From Bradyrhizobiaceae bacterium (lineage in GTDB: Bacteria; Pseudomonadota; Alphaproteobacteria; Rhizobiales; Xanthobacteraceae), in NCBI GenBank assembly GCA_020853885.1, contig JADYXZ010000020.1:124001-188000 (forward strand): a stretch of DNA of 64,000 bases. Reading direction: 5' to 3'. Every line of letters begins with the position of its first letter. Position 1 is the first letter of the stretch. The position numbers and the translations under genes were made by a program. The notes below the pieces were generated by a model, which saw only the letters and a list, made by a program, of their open reading frames with translations, was not told the origin of the DNA and searched no databases. This document shows positions 1 through 8,029 of this stretch, piece by piece.

Positions 1-102
1 GAGCACGTTGGCCAGGATCGGGATCGTGTTGCGGCGTTCCACGACGCGATGCACGTGGGCGAGCGCCTTGACGAGTTCGGCGCGCTCGAGGGTCACCTTC
101 AT
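1..102 (-). CDS. dnaN: DNA polymerase III subunit beta (sliding clamp), N-terminal fragment
   Basis: Only the first 34 codons lie in the window; the gene runs off the left edge. The start ATG is at 102 on the minus strand and the protein begins MKVTLERAELVKALAHV, followed by a stretch ending IPILANVL, which is the typical N-terminus of the beta clamp (helix, then the conserved TIPIL strand). The clamp encircles DNA and tethers the replicative polymerase. It lies directly downstream of dnaA in the same direction, the usual dnaA-dnaN order, but a hairpin terminator separates them, so dnaN may have its own promoter in the 123-base gap. Confidence 0.9.
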   Translation of the reverse strand, partial: MKVTLERAELVKALAHVHRVVERRNTIPILANVL

Positions 103-142
103 AGTCGTTCAATCCGGACTGGAATCTTGCCAAACCACATAG

Positions 143-168
143 AAAAGGCCCGGCGGGAGCGCCGGGCC
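143..168 (-). terminator. Intrinsic terminator after dnaA
   Basis: A perfect 9-bp stem (GGCCCGGCG at 147-155, CGCCGGGCC at 160-168) with a GGAG loop is followed, on the minus strand, by TTTT. This is a Rho-independent terminator layout positioned about 60 bases past the dnaA stop and before dnaN. Confidence 0.75.
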
Positions 169-225
169 GAAGACTTTGACGGCTCGGCCCGGAATCTGCA
201 AGCCGCCCGACGCCGTTGCTGCCGC

Positions 226-1686
226 TCACTCCTGCAGCAGGCGCTTCAGCGCGTCGATTTCGTCCGCGAGCCCCTTGTCGCCCTGCACGAGGCCCTCGAT
301 CTTGCGGACGGCGTGCAGGACCGTGGTGTGGTCGCGGCCGCCGAAGCGCCGGCCGATCTCCGGCAGCGAGCGCAAGGTGAGGGTCTTCGCGAGGTACATG
401 GCGATCTGCCGGGGCCGCACGACATTGGCGGTCCGCCGGGAGGACAGGAGGTCCGCCCGCGAGACGCCGTAGTGCTTGGCGACGATGCGGAGGATGTCCT
501 CGACGCGGATGCGGCGCGGGTCGGCGGGGCGGATCAGGTCGCGGATCACCTCGTCGGCCATCTCCACGGTGACCGGCCGGCCGCTGAGCTGGTTGTGGGC
601 GAGCAGCCGGTTGACGGCACCATCGAGATCGCGGCCGTTCTGGGTGACCTGCTGGGAGACGTATTGCAGCACCGCATCCGGCACCTCGAAGCCGGGATGC
701 TGGGCTTGCAGCGTGGCGACGCGCGTCTCCAGGATGCGCTGGCGCAGCTCGACCTCCGGCGGGGCGACCTCGACCACGAGGCCGGCGGCAAGCCGGGAAC
801 GCACCCGCTCCTCCAGGCTCTCCAGCTCGACCGGCGTGCGGTCGGCGGCAATGACCACCTGCCGGCCGGCATCGATCAGCGCATTCAGCGTATGGCAGAA
901 TTCGAGCTGGACTTTCGGTCCTTGCATGAACTGCAGGTCGTCGATGACGAGGACCTCGATCCCGCGCAGCGCTTCCTTGAAGGCGATCGCCGATTGGCTT
1001 TTGAGCGCGGCGACGAAGCCGTACATGAACTTCTCGGCGGTGAGATACATCATGCGCCGGCCGGACGCCTGACCCGCCCAGACGATCGCCTGCAGGAGAT
1101 GGGTCTTGCCGAGACCCACCGCAGCATGGGTGTAGAGCGGGTTGAAGCGGGCGCCGGTGCCGGGCTCGGCCTCGCCCACCTGACGCGCCGCCGCGTGCGC
1201 GAGCGCATTGGAACGGCCGACCAGGAAGGTCTCGAAGGTGAAGCGCGGGTCGAGCGGCGATCCGCCCGATCCCTGGCGGACGGAGTCGCCGGCGCTGACA
1301 ACCACCGGCATGCGCGGCGGCGCGCCCGCCGGACGCTCAAGCGCCGGCGCCGCGGTATCCGGGCGGGCCGGTTTCTGCTCGCCGCCGGACACCCGCAACA
1401 GGGTGGTGCGGACGGCAAGATCGATCCGCCGCATCTCCTCGAACTCGTCGCGCGCGAGCGTAAGCAGCCGCTCGCCATAGTGCGACTGAATCCAGTTGCG
1501 CAGGAAACGCGTGGGCACCGACAGGCGCAGGCAGTCGCCCACGCGGCCTTCGAAGGCGATGCTGGTGAACCAGCTCGAATAGACGTCCTCGCCGACCTCC
1601 GCCCGAAGGCGCCGGCATACGCGATCCCAACGGATCGCATCGTTGTCGGGCGGCTCTCGTTTTGGATCCTGCTTAGGAGCAGCCAT
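226..1686 (-). CDS. dnaA: Chromosomal replication initiator protein DnaA
   Basis: This AAA+ ATPase binds the replication origin and opens it. The 486-aa product has domain I at residues about 18-95 ([13 protein letters not shown]...SSWF), a variable linker to about 145, the AAA+ core with Walker A AAVGLGKT at 188-195 and Walker B LVIDD at 246-250, the arginine-rich box [10 protein letters not shown] near 293-302, and the C-terminal DNA-binding domain with the DnaA signature [11 protein letters not shown]. The usual GG at the front of Walker A is AA here, which still fits the general P-loop pattern. Length is normal. Three GANTC sites lie within 40 bases upstream of the start, so CcrM methylation control as in Caulobacter is possible (inference). 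Confidence 0.98.
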   Translation of the reverse strand: MAAPKQDPKREPPDNDAIRWDRVCRRLRAEVGEDVYSSWFTSIAFEGRVGDCLRLSVPTRFLRNWIQSHYGERLLTLARDEFEEMRRIDLAVRTTLLRVSGGEQKPARPDTAAPALERPAGAPPRMPVVVSAGDSVRQGSGGSPLDPRFTFETFLVGRSNALAHAAARQVGEAEPGTGARFNPLYTHAAVGLGKTHLLQAIVWAGQASGRRMMYLTAEKFMYGFVAALKSQSAIAFKEALRGIEVLVIDDLQFMQGPKVQLEFCHTLNALIDAGRQVVIAADRTPVELESLEERVRSRLAAGLVVEVAPPEVELRQRILETRVATLQAQHPGFEVPDAVLQYVSQQVTQNGRDLDGAVNRLLAHNQLSGRPVTVEMADEVIRDLIRPADPRRIRVEDILRIVAKHYGVSRADLLSSRRTANVVRPRQIAMYLAKTLTLRSLPEIGRRFGGRDHTTVLHAVRKIEGLVQGDKGLADEIDALKRLLQE

Positions 1687-1690
1687 TGCG

Positions 1691-1726
1691 GACTCCGATT
1701 GCGGGACTCGGCCATTGCCGAGATTC
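1691..1726. promoter_or_regulatory. Cluster of three GANTC (CcrM) sites upstream of dnaA
   Basis: GACTC at 1691-1695, GACTC at 1705-1709 and GATTC at 1722-1726 all fall in the dnaA 5' leader. GANTC is the target of the cell-cycle methyltransferase CcrM in Alphaproteobacteria, and in Caulobacter methylation of such sites affects dnaA transcription. The sites are seen; their role here is inferred. Confidence 0.45.
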
Positions 1727-1971
1727 CCCGGCGCTCAAAGCGCCCAAGTCTGAATTACAAGGAAAAGCGAACGCTACGCTTGGATCGACGGCTAGCGACT
1801 GTCCGGCTCCGTGGAGCGTCCGCCGCACCGCTCAGCCGGCGATCGCTGCTCCGGGTTCGCCGTACTGATAGCCGAGCGCGATCTCGCGTCTGTCGTTCTT
1901 TGCCGGAGGCCGGACTTCCAACGGAAATGCCTGGCCTCGTCTTGTCCGCTCCAATTCATGACCGCCCCGCT

Positions 1972-1996
1972 CACCGTCCGGTCACGCCGGACGGTG
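1972..1996. repeat. Perfect 10-bp hairpin in the dnaA upstream region
   Basis: CACCGTCCGG (1972-1981), loop TCACG, CCGGACGGTG (1987-1996). No T-run follows on either strand, so it is not a standard terminator. It could be an operator, an attenuator hairpin in a long dnaA leader, or an origin element. Confidence 0.6.
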
Positions 1997-2658
1997 TCCA
2001 ATTCTCGAACTGATTTTTGTATCTGCGCCCCGAACGTCCGTTGAGCTAACTCAGAACCGGTCGTCCGAGACGAACGCGATTGCCTTGTTCACTCTCACGC
2101 ACTTGCCGCACTCTAAAATTTCAGCCCCACCACATCATTCCGCCCAAAGAGCCATCCCAAGCTCCAGAGGCGCATCCGGGCACGGACCGTCCGCTCTCAT
2201 CCCCGATGAGTTACAAACTCAACTAAGCAGAAGAGCGTCCGAAGAACCGCCGGACTTGAGGAAAACGATACACTGCGCGGGCGGGCGGTCAACGGTATTC
2301 GTCAGCGGAAATTCGTAGGAACCGCCGCACGCCGCGCTCTTTTTGCTGCGCACGCGAGACGCGCGTTCCGACAAATCTCTGACTCGCCTTACAGAATCTC
2401 GCATGGGCGGCGCGGAGGTGATGACAGTTTGATAACGGTCACAGCCCATCAAAAATTTCGGCGGCTGCTTCGGCGGCGGCGCCTTTTCCGGATCGCCGCC
2501 GCGCTTTGGCTGCAAGCTCATGCACGCACTTGAATTTTCGTGCTCGTCATCGTGCGCGCACGAACCCCGATCTGCCGCCAAACGATGCGCCGACCGTCGT
2601 TGAGCACGCGCAAGCGCCCGGGACTCGCACGCCGCAGGCGGATTTTTCGTATCGAAGT

Positions 2659-2676
2659 GTGTGATCGCGGTCACAC
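2659..2676. promoter_or_regulatory. CRP/FNR-type palindrome
   Basis: GTGTGATCGCGGTCACAC is a perfect TGTGA-N6-TCACA dyad, the half-sites recognised by CRP-family regulators. It sits just beyond the rpsT terminator at the far end of the dnaA leader region. Binding is inferred from the motif only. Confidence 0.4.
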
Positions 2677-2681
2677 CAACA

Positions 2682-2709
2682 AAAAATCCGGCCTCGCGGC
2701 CGGATTTTT
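2682..2709 (-). terminator. Terminator after rpsT
   Basis: AAAAATCCGGCC (2682-2693), loop TCGC, GGCCGGATTTTT (2698-2709). The stem is flanked by A and T runs on both sides, so it can work in both directions. It lies 40 bases past the rpsT stop. Confidence 0.85.
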
Positions 2710-2749
2710 CCTTTCGATCGAAGTCGCGACGTTGCGCGCGGCGAATTTT

Positions 2750-3016
2750 TTAGCCGGCGAGCTGGCGCACGCGCTTCGCGAGGCGGGCAACTTTGCGCGA
2801 TGCCGTGTTGCGATGGATCACGCCCTTTTGCGCGGCGCGCATGATCTTCGGTTCGGCAGCCGCGAGCGCTTCCTGCGCCTTCTTGCCGTCGCCGGAGGCG
2901 AGCGCTTCCTCCACGCCGCGCAGATACGTGCGCATGTGCGTGCGCCGCGACTTGTTCACTTCCGTGCGGCGGGCGATGACGCGCGTCGCTTTCTTTGCCG
3001 ATTTGGTGTTCGCCAT
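2750..3016 (-). CDS. rpsT: 30S ribosomal protein S20
   Basis: Small basic 88-aa protein that binds 16S rRNA in the body of the 30S subunit. It begins [17 protein letters not shown] and shows the usual run of Lys/Arg-rich helices ending [13 protein letters not shown]; length is normal for S20. It is a single-gene unit with a good sigma-70 promoter upstream (3119-3147) and an intrinsic terminator downstream. rpsT next to dnaA is a conserved arrangement in Hyphomicrobiales. Confidence 0.97.
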   Translation of the reverse strand: MANTKSAKKATRVIARRTEVNKSRRTHMRTYLRGVEEALASGDGKKAQEALAAAEPKIMRAAQKGVIHRNTASRKVARLAKRVRQLAG

Positions 3017-3118
3017 TCTGTTCTACCGGATCGGCAACAGCGCAAACATGTCGCGCCGACCGCCGAATGCTTGAGGAAAAAAATTCGCGGCGGACCCGGC
3101 CCGCTGCGATTGGCGCGG

Positions 3119-3147
3119 ACCATACTCGGGGGCCCTGGGGCCGTCAA
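3119..3147 (-). promoter_or_regulatory. Sigma-70-type promoter for rpsT
   Basis: Read on the minus strand, TTGACG (3147-3142), a 17-base spacer, then TATGGT (3124-3119). Transcription would start near 3112 and give a leader of about 95 nt before the rpsT ATG. Confidence 0.6.
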
Positions 3148-3166
3148 CGGAGCGGAAAAGGCCCGT

Positions 3167-3940
3167 CTAGCGGTGCTTAAACGCTGCCGACCGCTTCTCG
3201 ACGAAGGCCGTCATGCCTTCCTTCTGGTCGGCGGTCGCGAACATTGGGTGGAAGAGCCGCCGCTCGAACAGCAAGCCTTCGGCGAGCGACACCTCGTAGG
3301 CGCGGTTCACGGCTTCCTTTGCCATCATCGTGATCGGCAGCGACATGGCGGCGATCGTCTCCGCGGTCTTCATCGCTTCCTCGCGCAGGCGCGCGGCCGG
3401 CACGACGCGGGCGACCAGTCCCGCGCGCTCGGCTTCCTCGGCGCCCATCATGCGGCCGGTGAGGATCAAATCCATCGCCTTCGCCTTGCCGATCTCGCGG
3501 ATCAGGCGCTGCGTGCCGCCGATGCCGGGGATGACCGCGAGCTTGATCTCGGGCTGACCGAACTGCGCGTTGTCGGCGGCGATGATGATGTCGCTCATCA
3601 TGGCGATCTCGCAGCCGCCGCCGAGGGCGTAGCCGGCAACCGCTGCGACCACCGGCTTGCGGAAGCTCGCCAGCCGATGATAGGGCGCGACGAAGTCGTC
3701 GAGATAGGTGTCGGGGAATTGCAGCGGCTGCATCTCCTTGATGTCGGCGCCGGCGGCGAACGCCTTGTCTGATCCGGTGAGCAGCACGCAGCCGATCGCG
3801 CGGTCGGTCTCGAAGGCGTCGAGCGCTTGGCTCAACTCGCGCATGAGCGCGCTGTTCAGCGCGTTCAGCGCCTTGGGGCGGTTGAGCGCGATGATGCCGA
3901 CGCGGCCCTTGGTCTCGACCAGAATGTTCTCGTACGCCAT
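3167..3940 (-). CDS. Enoyl-CoA hydratase
   Basis: Crotonase-family enzyme that adds water to 2-enoyl-CoA in fatty-acid beta-oxidation. The 257-aa protein begins [15 protein letters not shown]; the reading frame is open further upstream, but this ATG has a strong AGGAGG-type site (TCAGGAGGAA) about 6 bases ahead. The oxyanion-hole region AAGADIKEM is at 62-70, and the two catalytic glutamates fit E111 (GGGCEIAM) and E131 ([15 protein letters not shown]), 20 residues apart as in short-chain enoyl-CoA hydratases. The end [12 protein letters not shown] is typical of the mitochondrial-type enzyme. It is followed closely in the same direction by rpsT and preceded by mutM. Confidence 0.93.
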   Translation of the reverse strand: MAYENILVETKGRVGIIALNRPKALNALNSALMRELSQALDAFETDRAIGCVLLTGSDKAFAAGADIKEMQPLQFPDTYLDDFVAPYHRLASFRKPVVAAVAGYALGGGCEIAMMSDIIIAADNAQFGQPEIKLAVIPGIGGTQRLIREIGKAKAMDLILTGRMMGAEEAERAGLVARVVPAARLREEAMKTAETIAAMSLPITMMAKEAVNRAYEVSLAEGLLFERRLFHPMFATADQKEGMTAFVEKRSAAFKHR

Positions 3941-3971
3941 GAACGCTTCCTCCTGATTTCGATGCCGCGGC

Positions 3972-4850
3972 TCAGCGCTGGCACACCGGACAATAGAACG
4001 TGGAACGGCCGCCCTGCACGATGCGGCGGATTTTGCCGCCGTCGCGGCGCGGACAGGCCGCGCCCTCGCGGTCATAGACGCGGAAATTGTGCTGGAAGAG
4101 CCCGAGCTCGCCGTCGGTGCGGCGGTGATCGCGCAGCGACGAGCCGCCGGCCTCGATCGCGTCGCGCAGCACCGCCTGGATGCCGTCGACGAGCGCTGCC
4201 GCGCGCTCATTCGGTGCGCCGGAGCGGCCGGCGATGGTGGAAGCGCGCCGCTTCGGTGAAAGCCGCGCCCGGTGCAGCGCCTCGCAGACATAGATGTTGC
4301 CGAGGCCGGCGACGACGTGCTGGTCGGAGAGCGCGGCCTTGAGGCTCGTCTTCTTGCCGGCGCAGGCGTCGGCGAGGAGCGCCGCATCGAACTCATTGCC
4401 GAGCGGCTCGGGGCCGATCGCGCGCATCAGCGGATCTTCGGCGAGCGCGATCCGGGGAATGAGCTTCATGAAGCCGAAGCGGCGCGGATCGTTGAAGATG
4501 ACGGTGGCGCCCGACGACATATGGAAGACGATGTGGTCGTGCGCGTTCGCCTTCGAGCGCTCGTGATAATAGGCGCCGGGCGTGCGGCCGGCGCCGTTCT
4601 GCTCCACGCGGAACGAGCCGGACATGCCGAGATGCATGACCAGCACTTCGCCCGACGACAGGTCGGCAAGCAGGTATTTCGCCCGGCGGCCGAGGCCGGT
4701 CACGGTCTGCCGCTCGAGGCGCTTCGCGAAATCCCGGGGCAGCGGCCAACGCAGATCGGGGCGGCGCGCCTCGACCTTGCGGAAGCGCGCGCCCTCCATT
4801 ACCGGAACCAGGCCGCGGCGCACGGTTTCCACTTCCGGCAGTTCAGGCAC
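3972..4850 (-). CDS. mutM: Formamidopyrimidine-DNA glycosylase (Fpg/MutM)
   Basis: Removes 8-oxoguanine and other oxidised purines and cuts the abasic site. The start is GTG at 4850, so that after Met removal the catalytic proline of PELPEVETV is N-terminal; an AGAGGG site lies just upstream. P2, E3 and K58 (RRAKYLL) are present, and the H2TH region precedes a C-terminal finger. The finger is unusual: C266 is followed by PRR, so the expected second cysteine (C-x2-C) is Arg269, while C287 and C290 (YCPVC) remain. Length is 292 aa, slightly longer than E. coli (269). It is divergent from ubiE with a 73-base shared promoter region. Confidence 0.95.
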   Translation of the reverse strand: MPELPEVETVRRGLVPVMEGARFRKVEARRPDLRWPLPRDFAKRLERQTVTGLGRRAKYLLADLSSGEVLVMHLGMSGSFRVEQNGAGRTPGAYYHERSKANAHDHIVFHMSSGATVIFNDPRRFGFMKLIPRIALAEDPLMRAIGPEPLGNEFDAALLADACAGKKTSLKAALSDQHVVAGLGNIYVCEALHRARLSPKRRASTIAGRSGAPNERAAALVDGIQAVLRDAIEAGGSSLRDHRRTDGELGLFQHNFRVYDREGAACPRRDGGKIRRIVQGGRSTFYCPVCQR

Positions 4851-4923
4851 GTTCACCCTCTCTTGAGCCGTTCGTCGCACGGTCATAGCGCCGGTGCGAG
4901 CGGCAGGCTATGGTCCGGCCCCA

Positions 4924-5685
4924 ATGAGCAAAGACAGCACCGACACGCATTTCGGATACCGCACGGTGCCGCTGCGGGAAAAGCAGCGGATGGTGGACGA
5001 CGTATTTCATTCCGTCGCGCGCCGCTACGATCTGATGAACGACCTGATGTCGGGCGGATTGCACCGCGCCTGGAAGGACGCGCTGATCTCGAAGCTGCGT
5101 CCGCCGCGCGGTGCGCGCGCCTGGCATCTGCTCGACGTGGCGGGCGGCACCGGCGACATTACGCTCAGGGCGCTGGCGGCCGCCGGCTCGGGCGCGCAGG
5201 CGACCGTCGCCGACGTGAACCTCGACATGCTCGCGGTCGGCCGCGAGCGCGCAGCCGCAACGCGCTTCGGTGAGCGGATCGAGTTCGTCGAGGCGAACGC
5301 CGAGGCGCTGCCCTTCCCCGACCGGCGGTTCGACGCCGTGACGATCGCGTTCGGCATCCGCAACGTGCCGCGGATCGAGGATGCTCTGCGGGAAATGCAC
5401 CGCGTCCTGAAGCTCGGCGGACATTTTCTCTGTCTCGAGTTCTCCAATGTCGACGTGCCGATGCTGGAAGAACTCTACGAGGCATATTCCTTCCGGGTGA
5501 TCCCGCAAATCGGGCGGGTGGTCGCGGGCGATGCCGAGTCCTACCGCTACCTCGTGGAATCGATCCGCCGCTTTCCCGACCGCGACAGCTTCGCCGGCAT
5601 GATGCGTGCGGCCGGCTTCGCCCGCGTCGAAGCGACGCCCATGAGCGGCGGCATCGTCGCGCTGCATTCCGGCTGGCGGCTCTGA
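4924..5685 (+). CDS. ubiE: Ubiquinone/menaquinone biosynthesis C-methyltransferase UbiE
   Basis: SAM-dependent methyltransferase that C-methylates the benzoquinol ring in ubiquinone synthesis. I use the ATG at 4924 ([16 protein letters not shown]), although an in-frame start exists 30 bases upstream, because homologues start close to the FGY motif. The 253-aa protein carries the family motif [18 protein letters not shown], the SAM-binding loop [10 protein letters not shown] and the second signature near [13 protein letters not shown]. It ends eight bases before ubiB, so the two form an operon for quinone synthesis. Confidence 0.96.
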   Translation: MSKDSTDTHFGYRTVPLREKQRMVDDVFHSVARRYDLMNDLMSGGLHRAWKDALISKLRPPRGARAWHLLDVAGGTGDITLRALAAAGSGAQATVADVNLDMLAVGRERAAATRFGERIEFVEANAEALPFPDRRFDAVTIAFGIRNVPRIEDALREMHRVLKLGGHFLCLEFSNVDVPMLEELYEAYSFRVIPQIGRVVAGDAESYRYLVESIRRFPDRDSFAGMMRAAGFARVEATPMSGGIVALHSGWRL

Positions 5686-5693
5686 GGACAAGC

Positions 5694-7259
5694 GTGCTGA
5701 CGGCGATTTTGCATTTCACGCGGCTCGGTCGCGCCGGTTTTGTGTTCGCGCGGGAAGGTGTTTTCGCGCTCGCCGATCCGCTTGCGCTGCCACCCGGTCC
5801 GCGCTTGGGCTTGCGGCTCGCGCGCCTGATTGAGCGCGGCGGCGCGGCCTCCGACGCGGCGCGGCTCGGCACGGCGCTCTCCCGGCTCGGGCCGCCTTAT
5901 GTGAAGCTCGGCCAGTTCCTGGCGACGCGGCCCGACGTGGTCGGGCAGAAGATCGCCCACGATCTGGAGTTGCTGCAGGACAAGATGCCGCCGTTCCCGC
6001 AAGGAGAGGCGGAAGCGGAAATCGCCGAAGCGCTGGGGCGGCCGGTCTCGCAACTTTTCGCTGCGTTCGGCCCGCCGGTCGCCGCCGCCTCCATCGCGCA
6101 GGTGCACAAGGCGGAAGTCGACGGCGCGGACGGCCGCCGCACGGTCGCGGTCAAGGTGCTGCGGCCCGGCATCGAAGCGCGCTTCCAGCGCGACCTCGAC
6201 TCCTTCTTCTACGCCGCGCGGCTGGCGGAACGGCAGTCCGCCGAGGCGCGGCGGCTGCGGCTCGTCGCCACCGTCGAGACGCTGGCGCGCTCGGTCGCGA
6301 TCGAGCTCGACCTGCGGCTGGAGGCGGCGGCGTTCTCGGAGCTTGCCGAGAACATGAAAGACGATCCCGATTTCCGCGTGCCGAAGGTCGACTGGGACCG
6401 CACGGCGCGCCGCGTGCTCACGACGGAATGGGTCGACGGCATTCCGCTCAACGACCGCGCGCGGCTCGCGGCGGCGGGCCACGACCTGCCGCGGCTCGGG
6501 CGCGCGCTGATCCAGTCGTTCCTGCGCCAGGCCATCCGCGACGGCTTCTTCCACGCCGACTTGCATCCCGGCAATCTCTTTGTCGACGCCGAGGGCCGGC
6601 TCGTGGCGGTCGATTGCGGCATCATGGGAAGGCTCGGCCTGAAGGAACGGCGCTTCCTCGCGGAAATCCTCTACGGCTTCATCACCAAGAACTGGACCCG
6701 CACGGCGGAAGTGCATTTCGAAGCGGGCTACGTGCCGCCGCATCATTCCGTGGAGGACTTCGCGCAGGCGATCCGCGCGATCGGCGAGCCGATCCACGAC
6801 CGCCCCGCCGACCAGATCTCCATGGCGAAGCTGCTCACGCTCCTGTTCGAGATCACGGCGCTCTTCGACATGCGCACGCGGCCGGAGCTCCTGCTGCTGC
6901 AGAAGACGATGGTGGTGGTGGAAGGGGTCGCACGCGCGCTCGACCCCAAGCTCGACATGTGGACCACGGCGGAGCCCGTCGTGCGCGAATGGATCGAGCG
7001 GCATCTCGGCCCGATCGGCAAGATCGAGGACGCGGCGCAGGAGATCGGCGGGCTCGGCAGGCTCATCGGCAGTGCGCCGGGACTGCTCTCGCGCGCCGCC
7101 GGCACGATCGAGCGGCTCGACGCGCAGACGCGCGACGGCCTCGTGCTGTCGCCGGAAACGGTCGACGCCATCGGCCGGGCGGAGGCCAGGCGGTCGCGCT
7201 GGATGACACTCGCGCTCTGGGCGATCGTGGCCATTCTGGCGATCTGGTTGCTGCGCTAG
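5694..7259 (+). CDS. ubiB: Ubiquinone biosynthesis regulatory protein kinase UbiB
   Basis: Atypical ADCK/ABC1-family kinase-like ATPase required for ubiquinone synthesis. It starts with GTG at 5694, eight bases after ubiE, with no better start nearby. The 521-aa protein has the KxGQ motif (YVKLGQFLATRPD, about residues 66-78), the Ala-rich loop AAASIAQVH, the catalytic HADLHPGNLF and the metal-binding VDCG (in place of DFG). The C-terminus has hydrophobic segments (ALWAIVAILAIWLLR) that anchor it in the inner membrane. All family landmarks are intact. Confidence 0.96.
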   Translation: MLTAILHFTRLGRAGFVFAREGVFALADPLALPPGPRLGLRLARLIERGGAASDAARLGTALSRLGPPYVKLGQFLATRPDVVGQKIAHDLELLQDKMPPFPQGEAEAEIAEALGRPVSQLFAAFGPPVAAASIAQVHKAEVDGADGRRTVAVKVLRPGIEARFQRDLDSFFYAARLAERQSAEARRLRLVATVETLARSVAIELDLRLEAAAFSELAENMKDDPDFRVPKVDWDRTARRVLTTEWVDGIPLNDRARLAAAGHDLPRLGRALIQSFLRQAIRDGFFHADLHPGNLFVDAEGRLVAVDCGIMGRLGLKERRFLAEILYGFITKNWTRTAEVHFEAGYVPPHHSVEDFAQAIRAIGEPIHDRPADQISMAKLLTLLFEITALFDMRTRPELLLLQKTMVVVEGVARALDPKLDMWTTAEPVVREWIERHLGPIGKIEDAAQEIGGLGRLIGSAPGLLSRAAGTIERLDAQTRDGLVLSPETVDAIGRAEARRSRWMTLALWAIVAILAIWLLR

Positions 7260-7321
7260 TAAAGTTCCCTAATCCCACCCTTTGAGAAAAGATAAAATCT
7301 ACCCCGTAGCGGACTCCCGCG

Positions 7322-7645
7322 ATGAGCAAGACCTTGGAGCAGGTACAGACGCTCGTCGCGCGTGGCGAAGTTCGTATCTCCGATCACGGTTACGACGAAC
7401 TCGCAAAGGATGATATATTTACTGTTGACGTGTTGGCCGGGCTCAACGCTGCCAAGATTGTGGAGGACTACCCGGATGCAGAACGAGGGCCGTCTGTTCT
7501 GGTACTGCAAGAGACCGCCGGGAGCCCAATTCACGTCGTCTGGGGCATTCCAAAAGGCCGCTCAACACCGGCTGTCCTGATTACTGCGTACCGGCCGGAC
7601 CCGAAGCGCTGGTCCGCCGATTTCATGAGGCGCAAAAAGCCATGA
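7322..7645 (+). CDS. DUF4258 domain protein, candidate toxin
   Basis: The 107-aa product matches the DUF4258 pattern: an N-terminal VRISDHGYDELAKDDI segment (conserved DH), then VEDYPDAERGPSVLVLQ, PIHVVWGIPKG and a final ITAYRPDPKRWSADF. DUF4258 proteins are small, probably of the RelE-like fold, and often sit in two-gene cassettes. Here the stop overlaps the start of a 70-aa partner by 4 bases (ATGA). The cassette is visibly richer in A/T than its neighbours and splits the usual ubiB-coaBC pair, which points to gain by transfer. Toxin activity is inferred, not shown. Confidence 0.75.
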   Translation: MSKTLEQVQTLVARGEVRISDHGYDELAKDDIFTVDVLAGLNAAKIVEDYPDAERGPSVLVLQETAGSPIHVVWGIPKGRSTPAVLITAYRPDPKRWSADFMRRKKP

Positions 7646-7854
7646 CTCGACGAACGATTAAACTGGTCCGCGAAGGCCGCTATGCAGCCGAAGTCCCGGT
7701 CGATCTGATCGAAGAGGAAGGCGGCTGGTCGCCCTATCTTTCGCTGGAGGATGCGAAGAAGCTTGATGAAGTACGTCTGGCGCTGCGCGCGGGCGACGTA
7801 ACTGCGGCGGCCAAACATGGCCGCGTATTCGAACTGCACCCTGTCTCAGCCTGA
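7642..7854 (+). CDS. Small partner of the DUF4258 protein, candidate antitoxin
   Basis: This 70-aa protein begins MTRRTIKLVREGRYAAEVPV and contains WSPYLSLEDAKKLDEVR, then a short helical end with ELHPVSA. I recognise the pattern as a conserved companion of DUF4258 genes but know of no proven function. It overlaps the upstream gene by 4 bases, so the two are translationally coupled. The order here (candidate toxin first) is less common than antitoxin first but is known in HigBA-like modules. It could instead simply be a conserved accessory protein. Confidence 0.65.
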   Translation: MTRRTIKLVREGRYAAEVPVDLIEEEGGWSPYLSLEDAKKLDEVRLALRAGDVTAAAKHGRVFELHPVSA

Positions 7855-8029
7855 CCAGACCCCCCGTACCGGGCATTAAGCCTTTCAAGCCCCGCCTTTC
7901 GTCGCTGCAAACGAAAGAAACGGAAGGGAAAACGGTAACCAGTTGCCCATTGGCGGGTTGGCGCGGGCAATCTTAAATTGTACAGTGAAGTCCTGATAAA
8001 TTGGGGGCCGGCCCATTCCGGGCCTTGCT

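Larger units (their letters stand above)
1687..2681. other. About 1 kb non-coding stretch upstream of dnaA
   Basis: No reading frame here looks like a real gene: those present have biased composition and no recognisable domain. The stretch holds a GANTC cluster next to dnaA, a perfect hairpin at 1972-1996, and a CRP-type palindrome near its right end. I found no match to the DnaA box TTATNCACA, so I do not call it an origin, although its place upstream of dnaA makes some role in replication control plausible. Confidence 0.5.

Noticed and set aside
49-2013. Long plus-strand open frame (over 650 codons) opposite dnaA
   Set aside because: It is antisense to dnaA, rich in Arg/Ala/His as expected for the reverse frame of a GC-rich gene, and has no domain.
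2219-2674. Possible 151-aa gene on the minus strand between dnaA and rpsT
   Set aside because: No recognisable domain, biased composition, and it runs over the CRP-type palindrome; no clear ribosome-binding site.
1687-2681. Chromosomal origin (oriC) upstream of dnaA
   Set aside because: No TTATNCACA-type DnaA box was found on either strand by eye; position alone is not enough. GC skew over the full chromosome would decide.
3720-4396. Longer upstream start for the enoyl-CoA hydratase (409 codons)
   Set aside because: The extra N-terminus overlaps mutM and is Arg/Ser-rich shadow sequence; the ATG at 3940 has a strong ribosome-binding site.
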